A stretch of 13,500 nucleotides of DNA, from contig CAJNDS010001979.1 in NCBI GenBank assembly GCA_905221605.1, positions 254,001 through 267,500 of the forward strand, written 5' to 3'. The notes beneath the pieces are model-generated. The model worked only from the letters and a program-made list of their open reading frames with translations, did no database searches and had not been told where the DNA came from. Positions 1 through 6,610 of the stretch are shown one piece after another. The DNA comes from Symbiodinium natans (lineage: Eukaryota; Sar; Dinophyceae; Suessiales; Symbiodiniaceae). Both the position numbers and the translations under genes were made by a program. Numbering within the stretch: position 1 is the first letter of the stretch; every line of letters starts with the position of its first letter.

Positions 1-19
1 GTCTAGCATTCTAGGGTTT

Positions 20-179
20 TTAAGGGAGGGGGGTTCAAGGGGGCTATGGAACCCCTGGTTCGTGACTACTGCCCACTACTCCCTAGGGGGCTCCCTAGGC
101 TTCCCCAAGATTCCTTAGGTACCTACCCCCCATGAACTGAACACTAAACCCTAAACCCCCTTGAACCCCCCTCCCTTAA
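20..179. repeat. 24-bp perfect inverted repeat with 112-bp spacer
   Basis: Positions 20-43 (starting ttaagggagggggg) are the exact reverse complement of 156-179. The spacer holds a short decayed CCCTAAA run (143-156) and unique sequence with ccctagg motifs. The arms are not simple heptamer repeats, so this differs from the array pairs elsewhere. It could form a hairpin or be the remnant of a small inverted-repeat element. No coding sequence was seen here. Confidence 0.8.
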
Positions 180-359
180 GAGCCCCATAGCATCAGAGCG
201 GTACTAGAGCCATGGGGTCCAGAGTTAAAAGTCCTATGGGTGCAGGGTTCCTAGACTTCGAAGCATTGAAGGTTCGGAGGCATTTCAGGGTTTAGAGGGG
301 TTGATAATTATAGGGGTTTACAGGGGTTTATATGGGCCAGCATAGGCGCACCCCCCTCA

Positions 360-434
360 CCCCCCCCCCCCCCCATGGTATCCCCCCCCCCCTCCGGTGG
401 TTCATGGTGGGTTTTGGGTTCCCCCCCCCCCCCC
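360..434. repeat. Three poly-C tracts
   Basis: Runs of 15 C (360-374), 11 C (382-392) and 14 C (421-434) lie within 75 bp, separated by short unique sequence containing ggtggttcatggtggg. Open frames across them only translate homopolymer and are not genes. Exact lengths may be unreliable because long homopolymers are often miscounted. Confidence 0.85.
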
Positions 435-475
435 TGTGGTTCATGGTCTGTGGTTCATGGTCTGTGGTTCATGGG
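435..475 (+). repeat. 14-bp tandem repeat, about 2.9 copies
   Basis: The unit tgtggttcatggtc occurs at 435-448 and 449-462 with a partial third copy from 463. A related ggttcatgg sequence stands at 398-406, before the poly-C run. The last copy runs directly into the TTTAGGG block. Confidence 0.85.
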
Positions 476-600
476 TTTAGGGTTTAGGGGTTTAGGGTTA
501 GGCTGTAGGGTTCAGGATTTTCACTCTGGTCCATTGGGTCGATTACGCGGAACGAGGGCGCATTTAGGGGTTTGTAGGGGTTTAGGCGTTTAGGGTTTCG
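473..600 (+). repeat. Decayed TTTAGGG block
   Basis: Clusters of gggtttaggg and its 8-bp variant ggggttta at 473-502 and 565-600 flank about 60 bp of unique sequence. The G-rich strand is plus. The next stretch (601-720) is unique; a short open frame with Cys residues around 645-700 is too short to call. Confidence 0.8.
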
Positions 601-721
601 GGTTGAGGCGGACTTAGGCTAGGCGGCGCAAACGCAAACATCGCAATGTGCATCCATTGTTGTGCCTCGTCTGTCTTGCTAGTATGCGCAGCACCTCACA
701 ACACTGCTTGAGGGCTTCCCC

Positions 722-797
722 CACATACAGCCCTTAATGGGTTCTAATCGGAGGTATTAGAATCCCTATTTTGGACTGGTAGTAAAAGGGGGAACGT
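722..797. mobile_element. Hairpin-type dispersed element, copy 1 (partial)
   Basis: Contains a near-perfect hairpin: gggttctaat (739-748) pairs with attagaatccc (756-766) across 7 bases. The right end, agtaaaagggggaacgtcccc, resembles the ends of the elements at 12236-12270 and 12491-12578. It has the size and structure of a small non-autonomous inverted-repeat element. Target duplications are not clear, so mobility is inferred. Confidence 0.45.
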
Positions 798-808
798 CCC
801 CACCGGTA

Positions 809-853
809 TCCCCAAACCCCTAACCCCTAAACCCCTAAACCCCTGAACCCCTT
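809..853 (-). repeat. CCCTAAA block (8-bp variant)
   Basis: About six units of the form aacccct(a) in C-rich orientation, many with an extra C. It lies between element copies 1 and 2. Confidence 0.8.
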
Positions 854-890
854 ATTAAGGACTGTTCGTATAAGGGGGAACATCCCAACT
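853..890 (+). mobile_element. Hairpin-type dispersed element, half copy 2
   Basis: The sequence from 857 (aaggactgttcgtataaggg) to about 890 matches 12236-12270 at about 30 of 34 positions. Its core 861-878 is the exact reverse complement of 12169-12186. Two copies more than 11 kb apart, one also present inverted, show a dispersed repeat family. Only the right half seems present here. Confidence 0.6.
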
Positions 891-951
891 TGAGGGTTTG
901 GGTGGAGGTTTGAGTTTCGGTTTGTGATAAGGGTCTTAGGGCTCCCGGCAG

Positions 952-996
952 CTCAAGTATCCCCCAACAAGGGCCGAATGCTCATCTCCGATTAGG
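952..996. other. Exon-like island between C and G arrays
   Basis: On plus, the island follows ctcccggcag and stays open for 15 codons (LKYPPTRAECSSPIR) to the GT of GTTTAGGG at 997. On minus, 980-936 is open to a TAA stop (HSALVGGYLSCREP) after gagatgag. Both readings are too short to be convincing alone. The island is listed because its borders match the recurring AG / GTTTAGGG pattern. Confidence 0.2.
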
Positions 997-1070
997 GTTT
1001 AGTGTTTAGGGTTTTGGGTTTATAGGGTTTAGGGTTTAAGGTTTAGGGTTTAGGGTTCGGGTCTAGGGTA
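991..1070 (+). repeat. TTTAGGG block with variants
   Basis: About ten heptamers, several altered (tttagtg, ttttggg, ttcggg, tctaggg). The G-rich strand is plus. A short pyrimidine tract and AG follow at 1073-1087 (gtttctccgcag), a good acceptor-like site on plus. Confidence 0.85.
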
Positions 1071-1137
1071 AGATTGTTTCTCCGCAGACTTGCTTGGGCT
1101 TGGTTCCCTCCTTTTGGAGGTTGCGAGGCGGAGGGGC

Positions 1138-1200
1138 GAGAAAACCTCTAAACCCTAAACCCTAAACCCTAAGCCCTAAGCCCCTAAGCCCCTAAGCCCT
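1138..1200 (-). repeat. CCCTAAA block grading into CCCTAAG
   Basis: Perfect ccctaaa units turn into ccctaag and cccctaag towards the right, ending at the island that begins at 1201. It shows local spread of one variant. Confidence 0.85.
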
Positions 1201-1283
1201 AAAGGCCCTCAAGACGGCCCAGGGGCTTCGCGTCATCCGAGATGCCCAGGCCCAGGCACTGGCCCCGGGAACATTTCTGCCTT
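1201..1283 (+). CDS. Candidate short exon, unknown product
   Basis: After cctaaag at the end of the C-rich block, the plus strand reads 26 codons (begins ALKTAQGLRVIRDAQAQ) to a TAA at 1281-1283. The make-up (Ala, Gln, Arg, Asp, Leu) is like a soluble helical segment, and it could be the last exon of a gene. The minus strand of the same island (1276-1216) is also open for 20 codons after aaggcag (starts NVPGASAWAW) but has a less ordinary composition. No family is recognised. Chance openness of about 26 codons is common, so support rests on composition and on the position between arrays. Confidence 0.25.
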
Positions 1284-1520
1284 AAACCTCCCTAAAACCC
1301 TGAACCCTAAACCCGATGCTTAAGCTCGCAGCCTTTCGTGGGGTTTTTTGCCCCATACTATATCCTAAAGCCTGCTTGTTTAGGGGTTTAAGGCATCGGG
1401 CACATGAAAGCTTGTCAACTCGAAGGGTGTGGGGTTTAGGGTGGGGTTTAGGGTGGGGTTTAGGGCAAGTCAGAAACCCTAAACGCCCTATGAAGCCTTT
1501 TTAAACCCATAAGCCCTAGT
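1284..1520. repeat. Mixed decayed arrays around 1313-1357 and 1434-1465
   Basis: C-rich heptamers at 1285-1315, unique sequence 1316-1430, then G-rich heptamers at 1434-1465 and a short inverted C-rich piece to 1480. Minus 1357-1313 is an open 14-codon piece (MGQKTPRKAASLSI) after ggatatag, ending at GTTTAGGG. It fits the island pattern but is very short. Confidence 0.5.
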
Positions 1521-1736
1521 AAGCAATCTAGTTCTTAAGCCCTACACACCCTTGTATACACCCATTAAGCCCTGTAACCCTATAAGGCCTGTTAGACCTT
1601 GTAAACCCTGTTAAACCCTATAAGCCCTAGTAAGGCCTACACACCCAAGACCCTAAACCCTAAACCCTAAACCCTAGACCCTAAACCCTAAACCCTAAAC
1701 CCTAAACCCTAAACCCTAAACCCTAAACCCGAAACC
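1505..1736 (-). repeat. CCCTAAA array, decayed on the left, pure on the right
   Basis: From 1505 to 1649 the unit is heavily decayed (aagccct, taaaccctg, gtaaacc, ttagacc). From 1650 to 1730 there are about 11 nearly perfect ccctaaa units with one gaccctaa variant. The right edge ends in cccgaaaccctgt beside the island at 1738. Confidence 0.9.
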
Positions 1737-1737
1737 C

Positions 1738-1828
1738 TGTGACGCCTTGGAGGAGCTGCCGGAGCCGCCAGGAGCTCAGCTTCCCTCCTGGGGTGTTGTA
1801 AAGGATTTTGAGTTAGGAAATAGGGTTT
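1738..1828 (+). CDS. Candidate short exon, unknown product
   Basis: The plus strand is open for about 28 codons, in part DALEELPEPPGAQ and then SWGVVKDFELGNR, running straight to the GT of GTTTAGGG. Acidic, Pro-rich and ordinary in composition, this is one of the best plus-strand readings in the window. A possible acceptor is the AG in ccttggag near 1753. The minus strand (1787-1736) is also open: after tacaacaccccag it reads GKLSSWRLRQLLQGVT and ends at GTTTCGGG. Strand is therefore undecided. No family is recognised. Confidence 0.25.
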
Positions 1829-1902
1829 AGGGCTAGGGTTTAGGGTTTAGGGTTTGGGGTTTAGGGTTTAGGGTTCAGGGTTTAGGGTTTAGGGTTTAGG
1901 GT
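1824..1902 (+). repeat. TTTAGGG array
   Basis: About 11 heptamers with single changes (tttgggg, ttcaggg, gctaggg). Sequence 1903-2076 between this and the next C-rich array is mostly decayed G-rich then C-rich repeat with no supported gene; an open frame at 1941-2126 runs into repeats and is discounted. Confidence 0.9.
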
Positions 1903-2076
1903 GCCGTTGAGGGGATCCTGGGTTCGGCTAGGAATCAGGGTTGCGGGTTCAGGTTTTGAGGTTCAGGGGTTGTAGGAAGGTTTCAGAGTTGTTTTTCCTC
2001 AGCCCGGCCCCTAACTCTACCCCTAAACTACTAGCTAGACATAAACCAGTAATTAGGTTTAGAGTTATTTTCCTAA

Positions 2077-2218
2077 GAACCCTAAACCCTAACCCCGAAC
2101 CCCTAAACCCTAAACCTAAACCCTAAACCCTCAACCCTAAACCCTAAACTCGAAACCCGAAACCCTAAACCCTAAACCTAACCCCTAACCCCTAAACCCT
2201 AAACCCTACCCCTAAACT
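2077..2218 (-). repeat. CCCTAAA array with variants
   Basis: About 18 units, including aacccct, aaactcg and aacccga variants and several 6- and 8-bp units. It abuts the island 2221-2281. Confidence 0.9.
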
Positions 2219-2220
2219 AC

Positions 2221-2271
2221 CATGAACCTTGGACTGCCATGTCCGGCATGCAGGCCGACTCCCGACTCATG
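2221..2271 (-). other. Exon-like island
   Basis: On minus, after catgtcttgag, 17 codons are open (HESGVGLHAGHGSPRFM) to GTAGTTTAG. Other frames are open as well (one starts MSRESACMPDM). The island lies between a C-rich array on the left and decayed G-rich heptamers (2285-2360) on the right. Too short to call as a gene. Confidence 0.2.
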
Positions 2272-2284
2272 CTCAAGACATGGT

Positions 2285-2360
2285 AGGGTTTTGGGTGCAT
2301 GATTTAAGGTTTAGGGATAGCGTTTAGGGTTTTGGGTTTTGGGTTTAGTGTTTGGGGTTT
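2285..2360 (+). repeat. Decayed TTTAGGG block
   Basis: Imperfect units (gggtttt, gggtttag, gcgtttag, tttggggttt) in G-rich orientation, strongly decayed. Confidence 0.7.
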
Positions 2361-2361
2361 G

Positions 2362-2515
2362 TGGTTAAGGATGCTGTGTGCAGCCTTATGGCAGGTATTC
2401 CAAATGGAGCAAAGCCCACGCAAGCATAGCTTGGAATTGTTACGCTAACCCTCATCCCTGAACAGTGAATCCTAAATGCAACTAGCCCGGGCTCAACCCA
2501 TAACGAACTTTGAAC
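2362..2515 (-). other. Open unique stretch, possible exon
   Basis: On minus, after a strong pyrimidine tract and AG (ccctttttgcccag), a frame stays open for about 50 codons (starts VQSSLWVEPGLVAF, later GFAPFGIPAIRLHTASL) before TAA. GT sites at 2443 and further down could end it. The plus strand of this stretch has no comparable frame. This is one of the better acceptor-like sites in the window, but no family is recognised. Confidence 0.25.
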
Positions 2516-2581
2516 CTGGGCAAAAAGGGATTTTCATAGGTTATGGCGACCTGTATCGAAGCCATGAACCTTCATTGCCCG

Positions 2582-2738
2582 AACCCCTAAATAACCTAAA
2601 CCCTCACCCTAAACCCTAAACCCTAAACCCTAAGCCCTAAACCCTAAACCCAAAACCCTAAACCCTAAACCCTAAACCCCAAACCCTAAACCCTAAACCC
2701 TAAGCCCTAAGCCCTAAACCCGAAGCCCTAAACCCTGA
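2582..2738 (-). repeat. CCCTAAA array
   Basis: About 21 units, mostly perfect, with ccctaag and cccgaag variants at the right end next to the island starting at 2741. Confidence 0.9.
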
Positions 2739-2747
2739 CAAGTGGAA

Positions 2748-2832
2748 CTCGTCCTAGCCATCCCCAAGGTCTGGCGTCCAGCTGCCCCAGGCCACTCACA
2801 CTCCTTCTTGGGCCTGGATTTTTTCGGGGGTT
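2748..2832 (+). CDS. Candidate short exon, unknown product
   Basis: After ccctgacaag the plus strand is open for about 27 codons (ELVLAIPKVWRPAAPG, then HSHSFLGLDFFG), ending at the GT of GTTTGGGGTTT. The composition is ordinary for protein, with no low-complexity run. The minus strand of the same island (2813-2734) is open after aaaaaatccag (PRRSVSGLGQLDARPWGW) and ends AGG before GTTTAGGG. The plus reading looks better but strand is not settled. No domain is recognised. Confidence 0.25.
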
Positions 2833-3060
2833 TGGGGTTTCGGGTTTAGATGTTGGGGTTTAGGGTTTAGGATTTAGGGTTTAGGATTTAGGGTTTAGGG
2901 TTTAGGGTCACACTAATTCGGGGCCCTGGGTTTGTTTTGGGCATGAGGGTTTGTGGTTTAGGGTTTAGGGTTTGGGGTTTGGGGTTGTTTGGGGTTTGGG
3001 GTTTGGGGGGTTAGGGAATCAAGGTTTGGGGTTTAGGGTTTAGGGGTTAGAGGTATAGAG
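2828..3060 (+). repeat. TTTAGGG array in two parts
   Basis: Units at 2828-2910 include gatttag variants; after about 35 bp of other sequence, units at 2948-3050 are rich in the tttgggg variant. Sequence 3061-3137 is unique with nothing recognised. Confidence 0.85.
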
Positions 3061-3137
3061 TGCAGGGGTCCAGGCTATTGGACACTTCCGGTTCAAGCTT
3101 TAGTGTTTAAGTGTAGGGCTTGGCATTTACTAACGGT

Positions 3138-3182
3138 TAAACCCTAAATCCCCTAATCCCTAAACCCTAAACCCCAAACCCT
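3138..3182 (-). repeat. Short CCCTAAA block
   Basis: About six units with ccctaat and cccctaa variants. The adjoining island (minus 3220-3180) reads HPVKIPKPVEDFK after gtcttcaag and ends at GTTTGGGG: 13 codons only. Confidence 0.75.
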
Positions 3183-3260
3183 TGAAGTCCTCAACGGGTT
3201 TTGGGATCTTGACAGGATGGCTTGAAGACATTAGATTTTCGGGTGTGGGTCCACCGTGTC

Positions 3261-3316
3261 GGGCGGGGGGTGGGGGGGGGGAGGGGGGGGGGGGGGGGAG
3301 GGGGGGGGGGCGGGGT
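3261..3316 (+). repeat. G-homopolymer-rich tract
   Basis: About 56 bp almost entirely G, with single C, T or A interruptions. It should form stacked quadruplexes and is hard to sequence, so the length is uncertain. It sits between an island and a TTTAGGG array. Confidence 0.9.
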
Positions 3317-3329
3317 CCCTGACTCCCTA

Positions 3330-3556
3330 CTCAGAACCAGGGTTTAGGGTTCAGGGTTTAGGGTTAGGGTTTGGGATTTGGGGTTTAAGGTTTAGGGTTT
3401 AGGGTTTAGGGTTTAGGGTTAGTTTAGGGTTTAGGGCTTAGGGTTGGGTTTAGGGTTTAGGGTTTAGGGTTTAGGGTTAGGGTTTAGGGTTTAGGGTTTA
3501 GGGTTTAGGGTTTAGGGTTTAGGGTTTAGGGTTTGTTCAGGGTTTAGGGGTGTTCA
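3330..3556 (+). repeat. TTTAGGG array
   Basis: About 30 units, many perfect, with 6-bp ttaggg units breaking the register at several points and one tttgttcaggg near the end. The sequence after it (3557-3640) is unique with no gene called. Confidence 0.92.
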
Positions 3557-3645
3557 CAATTAGCCCCAAACAGCCCCCTATTTAGCCCAAGGCCCTTGAA
3601 ATATAGGAGCCCTTAGAGCCTTCGGGTTTAGGGTGTAGGGTTTAC

Positions 3646-3753
3646 GGTTCAGGGTCAGTTTGAGTAAGTAGATCCATGGTTCTGTACCCAAAAAGGCGAC
3701 TTGGGATCATCCAGCTTGTAACCTTCAAACACCTCTTGCTAAGGCCTCCGCCC
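3646..3753 (-). other. Open unique stretch, possible exon
   Basis: On minus, after gttgacttcaag, 35 codons are open (starts GGGLSKRCLKVTSW, ends TMDLLTQTDPE) to GTAAAC. On plus, an ATG at 3676 opens 77 codons to 3909 (starts MVLYPKRRLGIIQLV), the longest plus frame of this part. Both cannot be right, and neither shows a known domain. Confidence 0.2.
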
Positions 3754-3896
3754 CTTGAAGTCAACTCCCTGAGCCCTCAACCCTCAAACATAATACAGGG
3801 TCGGAATACTTACTGCTCGTATTCCGTTATGGTCCTTTTAGGATTATTCTACAAGAACCCCCCCCAAAACCCCATTCTAGTTCTTCAGACCCCTAC

Positions 3897-4111
3897 ATTA
3901 AGCCTTTAGCCATCCTTGTCGCCTGACAAAAGGCCGCTCTGCCGCCTGCGCCACGACCCTGGTACAGGGGAGTTTCATGTGCTTTCTGGGACAGGGTGGG
4001 CCCTTGTCCCTTTGCTTTTCGGTTCGTTTGCCCTGTATCCAGCCCATTGAACAAAATGAGTGAAACTTCGAGTTGAAGTTCAGAGAATTCGGTCTCAGCT
4101 TTGCTTGCGTA
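3897..4111 (-). CDS. Candidate exon, unknown product
   Basis: After gggatttcaag (acceptor-like AG at 4113-4112) the minus strand is open for 71 codons, to GTAGGG at 3896 or a TAG at 3895-3893. It starts YASKAETEFSELQLEVSLIL, a helical, charged segment, and continues into a Gly/Lys/Gln-rich part (about residues 25-60). This is longer than the typical island, and the sequence holds no heptamer repeats. The overlapping minus frame at 3898-4137 and a plus frame here (TKGRSAACATTLVQG) are also open, so strand and frame are not certain. No family is recognised. Confidence 0.3.
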
Positions 4112-4222
4112 CTTGAAATCCCAAAAGTGCGCAACACAAAGGCCTTGAACCTAAAGGTTTAGGGTTTGAGGTTTAGGGCGCACTTTGGAGGTCGAGTTCG
4201 AAGGTGTGCTTCGGAGGTTTAC

Positions 4223-4319
4223 GTAGGAGGCGTGATACGTTTCTAGGTTCTTTGCAGAGGGTTTGCAAAGTTGCTTTTGTTCCAGCGCAGGTTCTATTTT
4301 GTACGCTGAACCAAAAAGC
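4223..4319 (-). CDS. Candidate exon, unknown product
   Basis: After aggacttcag the minus strand is open for 32 codons (starts LFGSAYKIEPALEQKQLC, ends SAKNLETYHASY) to GTAAACC. The phase at its end (0) fits the start of the piece at 4111. Upstream on minus, a 31-bp piece (4387-4357) with a consensus GTAAGT at 4356 fits its start phase. Lys/Glu/Gln/Ala content is protein-like. A second frame is open through the same bases, so the call is tentative. Confidence 0.28.
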
Positions 4320-4574
4320 CTGAAGTCCTAAGCCCTGAACCCTAAAGCCAACTTACCGGCTCAAAACCCAACTTTTCAAGTCTTGGGCTGCTGATAACGT
4401 AGTTTACAGTATTCTGAAAGTTTTTATAATTTTTACTTCCTTGTGTTTTGGGCCAGTAAGCCTAAACCCTAACCCGGACTCCCCCCAAACTCCCCAAGCC
4501 CGGGTCTGGGCCTGCAGTTCAGGGTTTAGGTTTCAGTCTTGAAGGCAAGCGGCGTGAGGAAAGTAAGCTTCGGG

Positions 4575-4686
4575 TTTAGGGTTTAGGGTTTAGGGTTTAG
4601 GGTTTAGGGTTTAGGGTTTAGGGTTTAGGGTTTAGGGTTTAGGGTTTAGGGTTTAGGGTTTAGGGTTTAGGGTTTAGGGTTTAGGG
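4575..4686 (+). repeat. Perfect TTTAGGG array, 16 units
   Basis: Sixteen identical heptamers without a single change, the purest array in the window together with 12896-12965. Such purity inside decayed surroundings points to recent expansion or insertion. The 90 bp after it (4687-4780) is unique, with no gene seen. Confidence 0.98.
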
Positions 4687-4782
4687 AGACAGCAAAATGA
4701 TAAGATCTCTGTAAAGGGCCAGGGGGGGAGCTTCCGAAAGGGCTGCATACTTGAACATCAAGGTTACAGCATGTGCGTAGTG

Positions 4783-4833
4783 AACCCTGAACCCTAAACC
4801 CTAAACCCTACACCCTAAACCCTACACCCTAAA
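4783..4833 (-). repeat. CCCTAAA block with CCCTACA variants
   Basis: Seven units, alternating ccctaaa and ccctaca. It borders the island 4835-4968. Confidence 0.88.
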
Positions 4834-4834
4834 C

Positions 4835-4968
4835 CTTTGGCGCCCGATCGGCAGAAATACATCCATCCTGACAATTCTTTACATGGTGCATGTGAGGTGG
4901 CCCCCTGAGGACAGATGGGGCAAAGGAGAGACACAGCCTTCTGTGAAACGGATTCGGAATTCGGTACG
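4835..4968. CDS. Candidate exon, strand unresolved
   Basis: On minus, 4940-4835 is open for 35 codons after gtttcacag (starts KAVSLLCPICPQGATSHA, ends MYFCRSGAK) and ends AAAG before GTTTAGGG. It carries four Cys, including a CPIC, reminiscent of zinc-binding segments but without a full motif. On plus, after gatcggcag, 36 codons are open (starts NTSILTILYMVHVRWPPEDR, ends VKRIRNS) to GTACGG. Both are protein-like and both have usable splice-like borders. The island itself is unique GC-rich DNA set between arrays. Confidence 0.28.
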
Positions 4969-5335
4969 GTTTAGGGTTTAGGGTTCCGGGTCCTAAACCC
5001 TAGCCCTAAACCCTAAACCCTAAACCCTAAACCCTAAACCCTAAACCCTAAACCCTAAACCCTAAACCCTAAACCCTAAACCCTAAACCCTAAACCCTAA
5101 TTAAACCCTAAACCTAAACTAACCCTAAACCCCCTAAACCCTAAACCCTAAACCCCCTAAAACCCTAAACCCACCCTAAACCCTAAACCCTAAAAACCCT
5201 AAACCCTAAACCCTAAAAACTAAACCCTAAACCCTAAACCCTAAACCCTAAACCCTAAACCCTAAACCCTAAACCCTAAACCCTAAACCCTAAACCCTAA
5301 ACCCTAAACCCTAGCCCTAAACCCCAAACCCTGAG
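4969..5335. repeat. Large inverted array: short TTTAGGG arm, long CCCTAAA arm
   Basis: Two to three G-rich heptamers at 4969-4985 meet, across tccgggtc, about 330 bp of CCCTAAA (4994-5335), roughly 45 units. The long arm has indel-type breaks only at 5100-5220 (ttaaacc, aaccccctaaa, aaaaaccct, aaactaaa). No unique sequence separates the arms, so the whole 367-bp piece lies between two islands. If the islands are exons, this is a complete intron made only of telomere-type repeat. Confidence 0.95.
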
Positions 5336-5413
5336 CCCAGGCCGGATTCCGAAGAGGAGCCGCCTGTGCCTTCCGAGCCCTCTGCGCTCGCCGAGGTCGC
5401 CGGAGGCGCGTCT
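5330..5413. other. Exon-like GC-rich island
   Basis: On minus, after ggtcttaaag, 28 codons are open (starts RRASGDLGERRGLGRHRRLL) to GTTTGGGG. On plus, after ctgagcccag, a frame reads PDSEEEPPVPSEPSALAE before GTCGCC. The plus reading is acidic and Pro-rich, the minus reading Arg-rich. Composition does not decide between them. Confidence 0.22.
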
Positions 5414-5427
5414 CTTTAAGACCCCTT

Positions 5428-5550
5428 TGGGGTTTAGGGTTCAGGGTTTAGGGTTTAGGGTTTAGGGCTATAAACCCTGAACCCTCTCAACCTTAAACCC
5501 TAAACCCCTTGAATCCTAAACCCTAAACCCTAAACTGTATAAACCCTAAG
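5428..5550. repeat. Inverted array: TTTAGGG then CCCTAAA
   Basis: G-rich units 5428-5467 are followed directly, after ctat, by C-rich units 5471-5550 with decayed members. This is the second inverted pair lying between two islands without unique sequence in the middle. Confidence 0.9.
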
Positions 5551-5558
5551 TCCTAAAC

Positions 5559-5654
5559 CTTCGGGCCCCAACTTTCAAACACAGGCGGGCGCACGCAACT
5601 TCCTCGGAGTACCTCCCACGAGTGGAGCTTGGCCGATCGGACCGCGACGCAGGC
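5559..5654. other. Exon-like GC-rich island
   Basis: On minus, after gaaccccacag, 32 codons are open (starts ACVAVRSAKLHSWEVL, ends VFESWGPK) to AAG before GTTTAGG, a very consensus-like pair of borders. On plus, after aactttcaaacacag, 28 codons are open (starts AGARNFLGVPPTSGAWPIG) to AGG before GTTTAGG. Both strands give complete AG-to-GT open pieces, so the strand cannot be read from this island alone. Confidence 0.25.
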
Positions 5655-5656
5655 CT

Positions 5657-5800
5657 GTGGGGTTCAGGGTTTAGGGGTTTAGGGGTTTAGGGGTTTAGGG
5701 GTTTAGGGTTTAGGGTTTAGGGTTTAGGGCTAGGGTCTAAAGTTTAGGGTTTAGGGTTCAGAGTTTAGGGGTTTGGGAGTTTCGGGGTTTGGGGTTTAAT
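5657..5800 (+). repeat. TTTAGGG array, 8-bp units grading into 7-bp units
   Basis: Starts with four ggggttta (8-bp) units, then perfect heptamers, then variants (tttcagag, gtttggg) to about 5800. The change of unit length inside one array marks a register switch. Confidence 0.9.
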
Positions 5801-5844
5801 CAGGGCTTCTCGGGTTTGCGGTTGTGCGGCTTAAGAGTTTGAGG

Positions 5845-5890
5845 TTGAGGGGGAACCTTTACTGTAGCCCTTATAAAAGGGAAGAGCCCT
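5845..5890 (-). other. Fragment related to the 118-bp dispersed repeat
   Basis: The reverse complement of 5849-5883 contains tacagtaaaggttccccc, matching the aaaggttcccct start of the repeats at 11201 and 12336. The local sequence also has an internal inverted pair (cccttat/ataaaaggg). The match is short. Confidence 0.35.
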
Positions 5891-5993
5891 CAGGTCATAA
5901 TGAGTTCCTTGATCTGTTGCGTGCGCTTTCCTTTGTAGGCTCTCTCTGATTCCGTTTTTCGTGGTTGCTGATGGCGCATGTAGCTGAACCTAC

Positions 5994-6151
5994 CTCTGCT
6001 GGGACCATGCGGGTCGGAGCGGCTGAATCCTGATCCGGATCTAGGTGTCGATCTGTCCAGAACAGCAGAGGGAGTGATGGAGCAAAGCTGTGCAGCGATG
6101 AGCAGAGGTCGATCATCATAGCGGCCTTGAGCAGCAGGTCCTTGGACAGCT
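5994..6151 (-). CDS. Candidate exon, unknown product
   Basis: On minus, after ccaagtcag, 52 codons are open: LSKDLLLKAAMMIDLCSS, a leucine-rich amphipathic helix, then LPLLFWTDRHLDPDQDSA and an Ala/Pro-rich end. It closes with GAG before GTAGGT, a consensus-like donor. Its start phase fits the end of the piece at 6400. It may join the island at 5654 (phase 0), or a short ending at 5925-5890 that reads RTQQIKELIMT and stops with TGA. The plus strand here is Ser-rich, as the antisense of coding DNA often is. No family is recognised. Confidence 0.35.
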
Positions 6152-6195
6152 CTGACTTGGATGCCCTTTATTTTGGGGCCTAGAACAGGGTTTCG

Positions 6196-6283
6196 GGGTG
6201 TATAATAGCATCTTTACTAAGGAACCAGAAGGGAATACCAATAGTAATTGTTCCGACTCCTATATTATACCCTTCACCCACTC
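6196..6283. mobile_element. Short inverted-repeat element, possible
   Basis: ggggtgtataatag (6196-6209) and ctatattatacccttc (about 6260-6275) are imperfect inverted copies enclosing about 50 bp that contains another weak pair around ggaacc/ggttcc-like sequence. Size and AT-rich ends resemble the elements at 12154-12578, but direct identity is low. It lies between two coding-like pieces, as an intronic insertion would. Confidence 0.3.
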
Positions 6284-6399
6284 ACAGCGGGCGCAGACAC
6301 CTCATCAGCAATGGCCTTAGTGGTGACATGTAGGGATGGCCAGCACACAGAGCGGGTTCACACTCGCTGCAACGCCAGTAGACCCCTCGCCCTCGCCAC

Positions 6400-6607
6400 C
6401 TTCTTTGCAAATGGCAACGGGCGGTGAACTGAGAATAGACGTAATCTCGAAGCCTAGAAGAGTTTCCTGCTTATCACAGTTCACAGCTTCGAACTGCAAG
6501 AGCTCTCTCTTGGTGGTTCTTTGCCAGTCGTCCAGTTTTGCCCAGTCATGGGTTTTCGTGCGCCCTGGCTCGTAATTCGCGACAAGTACCAGAAGTTCCT
6601 CCCAGCC
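6400..6607 (-). CDS. Candidate exon, unknown product
   Basis: On minus, after agggcttcag, 69 codons are open, starting GWEELLVLVANYEPGRTK and continuing through DWAKLDDWQRTTKRELLQFE to ICKE, then GTGGCG; the same frame runs on to a TAA near 6315. The content (Glu, Lys, Asp, Leu, Trp, few Ser) is what a real soluble protein shows. The overlapping plus frame (6336-6575, starts MASTQSGFTLAATP) is Ser-rich and looks like its antisense shadow, though it does begin with a well-placed ATG. This is among the best coding evidence in the window. The product is unknown. Confidence 0.38.
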
Positions 6608-6610
6608 CTG

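Noticed and set aside
375-593. 72-codon plus open frame
   Set aside because: It translates poly-C and TTTAGGG repeat (Pro runs, then GLGFRGLGLG-like sequence). Openness follows from the repeats.
3925-3965. tRNA-like box A on minus (tggcgcaggcggcagagcgg)
   Set aside because: No box B, no acceptor or anticodon stem of the right size. At most a chance resemblance or a trace of a tRNA-derived element.
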